Source: Thermococcus paralvinellae
Lineage (GTDB): Archaea > Methanobacteriota_B > Thermococci > Thermococcales > Thermococcaceae
Assembly: GCF_000517445.1 (NCBI RefSeq)
Contig: NZ_CP006965.1
Span: 310,001 to 374,000, forward strand
Reading direction: 5' to 3'
Length of the DNA stretch: 64,000 nt
Positions 59,973 to 64,000 of this stretch are shown piece after piece (positions within the stretch are counted from its first letter, which is position 1; the number at the start of each line of letters is the position of its first letter). Position numbers and translations under genes: made by a program. The notes under the pieces are model-generated. The model was not told where the DNA came from. It made no database searches and saw nothing but the letters and a program-made list of their open reading frames with translations.

Positions 59973-60671
59973 ATGAAAAAATGGATTTTTTTAATTAGCA
60001 TTTTCATTTTGAGTATCCCACCCATACAGGCGGCTAGTGGGAACGTTCTTTATATTCATGGTGATGGAGTAGCAGTTGTTGAAAGACAAAAAGACTTTCC
60101 ATATAGTCCTTCTTCTTGCCCATTTGAGATTGAATGGGAAGCAAAGATTGAAAACTGGAATGGGAATGGGTTAATATACATACTTCACGTATCTGTTGAT
60201 GGAAGAACCGTAGCATTTGAGTATGGGAGAGGGTGGGATGGCACAAAGATATATTCAGTGGTTGATGGTTATTCATCCCCCCACAATGTAGATGTCACAA
60301 AATGGCATAAGTATATGATAAAAATCTATGAAAACAAAATAGAATTCTACATTGATGAAGAAAAAGTTGATGAATATAATATCACTGTTACAAAGGTAGA
60401 TGGATATATAAGTGCAGGAGCATACACTGGTTCAAATTCTTTTGATCTTTATATCGACAACATTGAGGAGAGAGGATGTAGTATTAGGATGACAGAGGAT
60501 TTTGAAGATGGTTCTGATAACTATTTTGTTGATAATTCTGGTAATCCAATCCATGTCCCGGAAGATCGAATCGAAATTAAGTCGACTGAGAGTACCCTAG
60601 CCGCCCCAATCCCTGGTATATCAATAATAGTTTCAGTTCTCTTATTGTTATTCATGAGGGATAAAAAATGA
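59973..60671 (+). CDS. Secreted membrane-anchored lectin/LamG-like protein
   Basis: A 232-residue protein with a signal peptide (1-about 21), a beta-rich domain resembling concanavalin-like or LamG folds (WEAKIENWNGNGLIYILHVS, KWHKYMIKIYENKIEFYIDE, SFDLYIDNIEER), two Cys that may pair, and a C-terminal helix followed by RDKK. A carbohydrate-binding role is inferred. GGTGAAAA precedes the ATG. Its stop overlaps the ATG of the GH114 gene, so the pair forms a secreted module. Confidence 0.72.
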   Translation: MKKWIFLISIFILSIPPIQAASGNVLYIHGDGVAVVERQKDFPYSPSSCPFEIEWEAKIENWNGNGLIYILHVSVDGRTVAFEYGRGWDGTKIYSVVDGYSSPHNVDVTKWHKYMIKIYENKIEFYIDEEKVDEYNITVTKVDGYISAGAYTGSNSFDLYIDNIEERGCSIRMTEDFEDGSDNYFVDNSGNPIHVPEDRIEIKSTESTLAAPIPGISIIVSVLLLLFMRDKK

Positions 60672-61606
60672 AGATGGTAAAGATTGTGATTTTCCTTATC
60701 TTTTTCTCTAAATTCACATTAGCAAGCTTTGCAGTTTATTATGGAAATATTTCAGCTTCTTCTAATATAAATGAACTCTCAAAATTTGATCTCCTTATTC
60801 TATCTCCTTTAGTGGAAGAAGATTATATCAAAGAGCTGAAATCGAAAAATGTAACAGTTGTGGGTTATTTAAGCCTAGCAACTATTGGTGGCTGGGAGCC
60901 TTGGGCTGAGGATGTTCCTGATGGTATAATAATAGGATATTGGGAAACATGGGATGAGAAAGAAGTTGATTTTTCCTCTCCACAGTGGAGAGATATAGTT
61001 CTCAATGAAGCTGTCCCGTATATCCTCTCAAAAGGTTTTGATGGTGTCTTTTTGGACAATCTGGACTATGTTGATAAGTATCCCGAAAAGAGAGAAGCGA
61101 TGGTCAAACTCATTAAAGCAATTCGTGAAAAATATCCCGATATAGTTATTGTAGCAAACAGAGGCTTTTCAATAACCAAAGAAATTGCTCCCTGTGTCGA
61201 TTACATCCTCTTTGAGGATTTTATAACTTATTATGATTTCAATGACAATAAATACAAGATTTATCAAGATGCTGATTTGCAGTGGGTTCTTGCTCAGGCG
61301 GAAATGCTGAAGAAGTTGAATGTTAAAGTTTTGGCTTTAAGCTATGTGGATTTAGACAATGAGAAGCAGGTAGAGGAATTTTCCAAAATCATTTGCAAAT
61401 ATGCAGATGAGTACGGCTTTGAAGTTTATATGGCAGATATAACCCTTCAAAGAATTGGACTTAACCCATGTGAGAACTTCACAAAAAGCCAAGTTGCTTC
61501 AAGCGAGACAAAAATTGGGGGAGAAAATAAAAACATCTGCGGGTCGGGAGCAATTTTGCTGTTAGTACTTCTTCCGTACTCACTTAGACAACTCATCTTG
61601 CGGTAG
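60668..61606 (+). CDS. Secreted GH114-like glycoside hydrolase (endo-alpha-1,4-polygalactosaminidase family)
   Basis: A 312-residue protein with a signal peptide (1-about 19), a TIM-barrel-like domain and a C-terminal hydrophobic anchor. Segments VVGYLSLATIGGWEPWAED, DGVFLDNLDYVDKYPEKREA and VIVANRGFSI match the TM1410/GH114 family; the Asp in FLDNLD and the Glu in LFEDF are candidate catalytic residues. The substrate may be a galactosamine-rich polymer of the cell surface or of a neighbour. The end overlaps the convergent ychF by 14 bases. Confidence 0.8.
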   Translation: MKMVKIVIFLIFFSKFTLASFAVYYGNISASSNINELSKFDLLILSPLVEEDYIKELKSKNVTVVGYLSLATIGGWEPWAEDVPDGIIIGYWETWDEKEVDFSSPQWRDIVLNEAVPYILSKGFDGVFLDNLDYVDKYPEKREAMVKLIKAIREKYPDIVIVANRGFSITKEIAPCVDYILFEDFITYYDFNDNKYKIYQDADLQWVLAQAEMLKKLNVKVLALSYVDLDNEKQVEEFSKIICKYADEYGFEVYMADITLQRIGLNPCENFTKSQVASSETKIGGENKNICGSGAILLLVLLPYSLRQLILR

Positions 61607-62786
61607 CTACAATTTTCATAATATCGTTGAATTGAAGTTCATAGTCTTCTCCCACTCTTCTGTGTGTCCTTGCATTTATTGCATAGAGAAATGTCTTCCC
61701 CAAGTCAGTGTGTACTTTGAACGCTAAGTCCCTCGGCGTTGAGCCTTTTTTCATTAAGAACACGTGAGGTAAAACGTTTCCAAAGCTGTCAGTCATCTTA
61801 TTCTCGTCCTCAACGGGATAAACTGGAATCAACTGCAGTAATTCAAAAACAGCTTTGTTGATGACCTCTTGAACTCCTGTTGAGCCAAATCTCTCGAGGA
61901 CTTTCTCTTTGATAAGCTCCAACGCTTTTTGCTGTTTTGGGCTGAGGGGTTTTAAAATTTTGAAATCGCTTTGACCAGGGAGATAATCTATGTAGCCAGC
62001 TTTCGCTGCCTTTCTAAGCGTTAACTCAGCGACAGCTGAAGTTGGTACGACAATATAGCCTCTTTTCTTCCCTTCTTCGATAAGTCTCTTTATCTGCTCA
62101 TCGCTTGCCATATCTGCTTTGTTTGCCGCTATTATGATTGGCTTGTTTATTCTTCTGAGCTCACTGACAAAGTTGTATAAATCTTCATCGCTCCATTTGG
62201 TTGGATCGTTGCTTAAGTTTGTTTTGTGCAAAGCTTCAAGAACATCTTCTTCACTGACTCCAATTCCAGTTAGTTGCTCTGCAATGGCTCTTGCGAGATT
62301 TAGATGTTGAAGTTTAACCCTTTTAGCAAATTTATCCCAATTCTTCTTCAAAATTCCATAAATCCAGTAGTTTATCTCTTTCTCCAGAAATTCAATATCT
62401 TCAACGGGATCATGGTAATCTGTGGGCTGTCCTTCGGCGTCAGTTTTTCCACTTGCATCAATGACATGGATTAACGCTGAGGCCATTCTTAGGTCATCTA
62501 AAAATTTGTTCCCCAGACCCTTTCCCTCATGTGCACCGGGCACAAGTCCAGCTACATCAATCATTTTTATAGGGATCAAGGCTAACCCGTCTCTATATTC
62601 ATAGTTTTGCGGATTCGGAACACAGCCAAGCTCTTTGCATGGATGTTCTGCTACAACATAACTCACTCCAACATTTGCTTCAATAGTAGTGAAGGGGTAA
62701 TTGGCTATTTGAACGTCAACTAAAGTTGCTGCAGAGAAAAAGGTTGATTTTCCAACGTTTGGCTTTCCGACTACACCGATCTCCAT
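61593..62786 (-). CDS. YchF/OLA1-related translation-associated GTPase
   Basis: A 397-residue Obg-family P-loop protein with GKPNVGKST (G1), DVAGLV (G3), a coiled insert, and a C-terminal TGS domain (PHVFLMKKGSTPRDLAFKVH). The G4 motif is NKAD, the GTP-specific form, whereas bacterial and human YchF/OLA1 have NxxE and prefer ATP. It probably acts on ribosomes. GGTGAT lies before the ATG. Confidence 0.93.
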   Translation of the reverse strand: MEIGVVGKPNVGKSTFFSAATLVDVQIANYPFTTIEANVGVSYVVAEHPCKELGCVPNPQNYEYRDGLALIPIKMIDVAGLVPGAHEGKGLGNKFLDDLRMASALIHVIDASGKTDAEGQPTDYHDPVEDIEFLEKEINYWIYGILKKNWDKFAKRVKLQHLNLARAIAEQLTGIGVSEEDVLEALHKTNLSNDPTKWSDEDLYNFVSELRRINKPIIIAANKADMASDEQIKRLIEEGKKRGYIVVPTSAVAELTLRKAAKAGYIDYLPGQSDFKILKPLSPKQQKALELIKEKVLERFGSTGVQEVINKAVFELLQLIPVYPVEDENKMTDSFGNVLPHVFLMKKGSTPRDLAFKVHTDLGKTFLYAINARTHRRVGEDYELQFNDIMKIVATAR

Positions 62787-62899
62787 TTTATCACCTGATT
62801 AATCTAGGCTAATTCTGATTTTAAGTTTTAGGTTTTGATTTAAGTTTCTGATTTAAGCAAACTAATTTAAACTAAAGAATTAGACTAAAGAATTAGAGC

Positions 62900-63064
62900 T
62901 TAGAGATAAACATTACCCTCTTTAACAACAACTCTCCATTCTTCCTTTCCATCTTCATAGGTAATTTTATAGACACCATCTTCTAGAAGGAATTTTTCTA
63001 GATATTTTGCATCAACGTTGGCGACTTTAATTCCCTTCCCAACATTCCATATCTCAGCTCTCAT
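62900..63064 (-). CDS. Small conserved-looking protein, 54 aa
   Basis: A 54-residue frame beginning MRAEIWNVGKGIKVANVDAK and ending VVVKEGNVYL. GGGTGATATAA with a good GGTGAT precedes the ATG. The sequence reads as a small beta-sheet protein (VYKITYEDGKEEWRVVVKEG). A TATA-like TTTATAAATAAA lies upstream on the minus strand near 63107-63118. I do not know its family. The flanking gaps 62787-62899 and 63065-63207 contain nothing else that I can support. Confidence 0.75.
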   Translation of the reverse strand: MRAEIWNVGKGIKVANVDAKYLEKFLLEDGVYKITYEDGKEEWRVVVKEGNVYL

Positions 63065-63207
63065 TTATATCACCCTTACCCCCATGGTTTTTCGGATATT
63101 AACGTTTTTATTTATAAATTTTTCTGTTTATACTAAAAAGTTTCGAAATTATTACAAAATTCTTGCTACCTATGTGTAAGGATTTCATAGAATGAAAAAT
63201 TAAGAAT

Positions 63208-64000
63208 TCAAAATATGAGGAATTTCCCTTTCTCCATTATCTTTTCCCCGTCAACTTCAACCGTTGGATTAAGAATGAGACAATCAAAGTGGTTCAAAGC
63301 TGGGGCGTCATTATCATAGTTTGCTCCAATTGCTGTATGAACCGTATTTCTGAGCTTCTCGTCCTCGAGGAGCTTTCCACTCATTTTTGCTCTCGGATTT
63401 AGTCCTATGCCAAGTTCCCCCAAGTGCCATGCATTCTTAGCCAGCTCTTCTTTTCCCATTTTAAGCGCTCTTTCCTCTGCTCTCTTTATAGCCTCTTCAA
63501 GCTTTTTAGCTTCTTCTTTACCTTCAATCTTTTGCACAAAACCTTCTTTAACGTATACTTTTACAGGATTTTTGGGGAGTATACTTTCTCCCCCTAGTCC
63601 CAGAGTTCCGTCAAAAACTATCACTCCCTCACTCTTTCCAACTGCGGGAGAAATGAACACTTCTCCAGCAGGTAAGTTGCCACCTTTACCAGGTTTTCTA
63701 AAATCACCATCGTCTCTGAATGCTTTTCTCTTATGTATATCTATCCACAAATCTGTTCCTTTTTCAGTTGCTATATGCACTTCTTTCCCTTTATCTAGGA
63801 TTTTAGCTAAGACTTGCGCCTCATATCTAAGCCTCTCATAATCAATTGGAACAGCCCTCAGATACATGTCTATAGTGATTCCAGGGCTCCAGAAGGAGCG
63901 TATTCTTCTATCTCCCCAGAGGAGCTTTTCAAAAATGTGGATGTATTTTTGGTTGTCTCTTCCTACATATCCGATATTCAATCCGAATGCATCTTTACCT
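63208..64000 (-). CDS. M29 family aminopeptidase (AmpS/AmpT type), C-terminal part
   Basis: The gene runs off the right end of the window; the frame is open through base 64000, giving about 263 C-terminal residues. GNLPAGEVFISP (metal-binding Glu), the AWHLGELGIGLNPRAKMSG stretch (Glu) and NTVHTAIGANYDNDAPALNH (His, Asp) are the metal-site motifs of thermophilic M29 aminopeptidases. It would release N-terminal amino acids in peptide catabolism. A TTG at 63981 is not the true start because coding continues upstream. Confidence 0.88.
   Translation of the reverse strand, partial: GKDAFGLNIGYVGRDNQKYIHIFEKLLWGDRRIRSFWSPGITIDMYLRAVPIDYERLRYEAQVLAKILDKGKEVHIATEKGTDLWIDIHKRKAFRDDGDFRKPGKGGNLPAGEVFISPAVGKSEGVIVFDGTLGLGGESILPKNPVKVYVKEGFVQKIEGKEEAKKLEEAIKRAEERALKMGKEELAKNAWHLGELGIGLNPRAKMSGKLLEDEKLRNTVHTAIGANYDNDAPALNHFDCLILNPTVEVDGEKIMEKGKFLIF

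Noticed and set aside
1-64000. CRISPR arrays, insertion sequences, integrases, rRNA or replication origin
   Set aside because: No array of spaced direct repeats, transposase or integrase motif, rRNA sequence or Cdc6/ORB cluster was seen anywhere in the window.

Overview
The window is ordinary chromosomal DNA of a hyperthermophilic euryarchaeon of the order Thermococcales. The nearest relatives by eye are Pyrococcus, Thermococcus and Palaeococcus. The composition is AT-rich, by eye near 40% GC, so a low-GC Thermococcus is the best guess. The evidence is a split RNA polymerase A'/A'' followed by L30e, NusA, S12 and S7; near-identity, as recalled, to Pyrococcus alanine aminotransferase, prolidase, Trm1 and class I aldolase; GGTGA-type ribosome binding sites; TATA boxes 25-30 bases ahead of starts; several apparently leaderless genes; and C/D box guide RNAs. 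I see no rRNA, CRISPR array, insertion sequence, integrase or replication origin. The species is not determined.

Layout. 1-4260 is the end of the transcription/translation operon, closed by a hairpin plus T-run. 4316-10842 carries a phosphatase-superfamily gene with a C/D guide RNA in its leader, the PCNA-binding repair protein NreA, four tRNAs and purine/pyrimidine salvage genes. 10931-21640 holds a DUF89 protein, an MFS transporter with a palindromic operator candidate, SRP54 with a stand-alone RAM-domain protein, a GfcR-type regulator, a metallophosphoesterase that has lost its metal ligands, a flippase, L40e, two further tRNAs and a GC-rich variant C/D guide RNA. 21650-28869 has alanine aminotransferase, a secreted triple-PA14 protein, a C/D guide RNA, GH130 and debranching enzymes and a tRNA m2G10 methylase. 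28878-32858 is a five-gene operon joining a CstA transporter to an ArsA/Get3-like ATPase, a DUF59-like protein and two proteins of unknown function. 33115-38223 covers a biotin-carrying carboxyltransferase subunit, aldolase, biotin ligase and an aspartate symporter, with operator-like repeats at three promoters. 38339-53326 is a mix of surface protein, tRNA and translation quality control (AlaX, GlyRS, Trm1, Pelota), ribosomal proteins, MATE and ferritin-VIT1 transporters, and a PP-loop/AIR-synthase pair. 53569-56084 is a feoABC iron operon behind a 16-base perfect palindrome. 56160-64000 has a sugar nucleotidyltransferase, c-di-AMP cyclase DacZ, UbiX, an Lrp regulator, a CYTH protein, two secreted proteins, YchF and the start of an M29 aminopeptidase.

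Functional threads. The first is central carbon: aldolase with a glycolytic-motif-like site, the biotin carboxyltransferase subunit next to its ligase, and debranching/GH130 enzymes. The second is translation: ribosomal proteins, six tRNAs all with encoded CCA, three C/D guides, two tRNA methylases and an Ala-tRNA editor. The third is metal homeostasis: Feo and ferritin-VIT1. Four very short proteins (30-54 residues), three with good ribosome binding sites and one probably leaderless, are added here because they are easy to miss. Many convergent gene pairs overlap at their stop codons. Function names are from recognition of motifs and remembered homologues; no database search was run.
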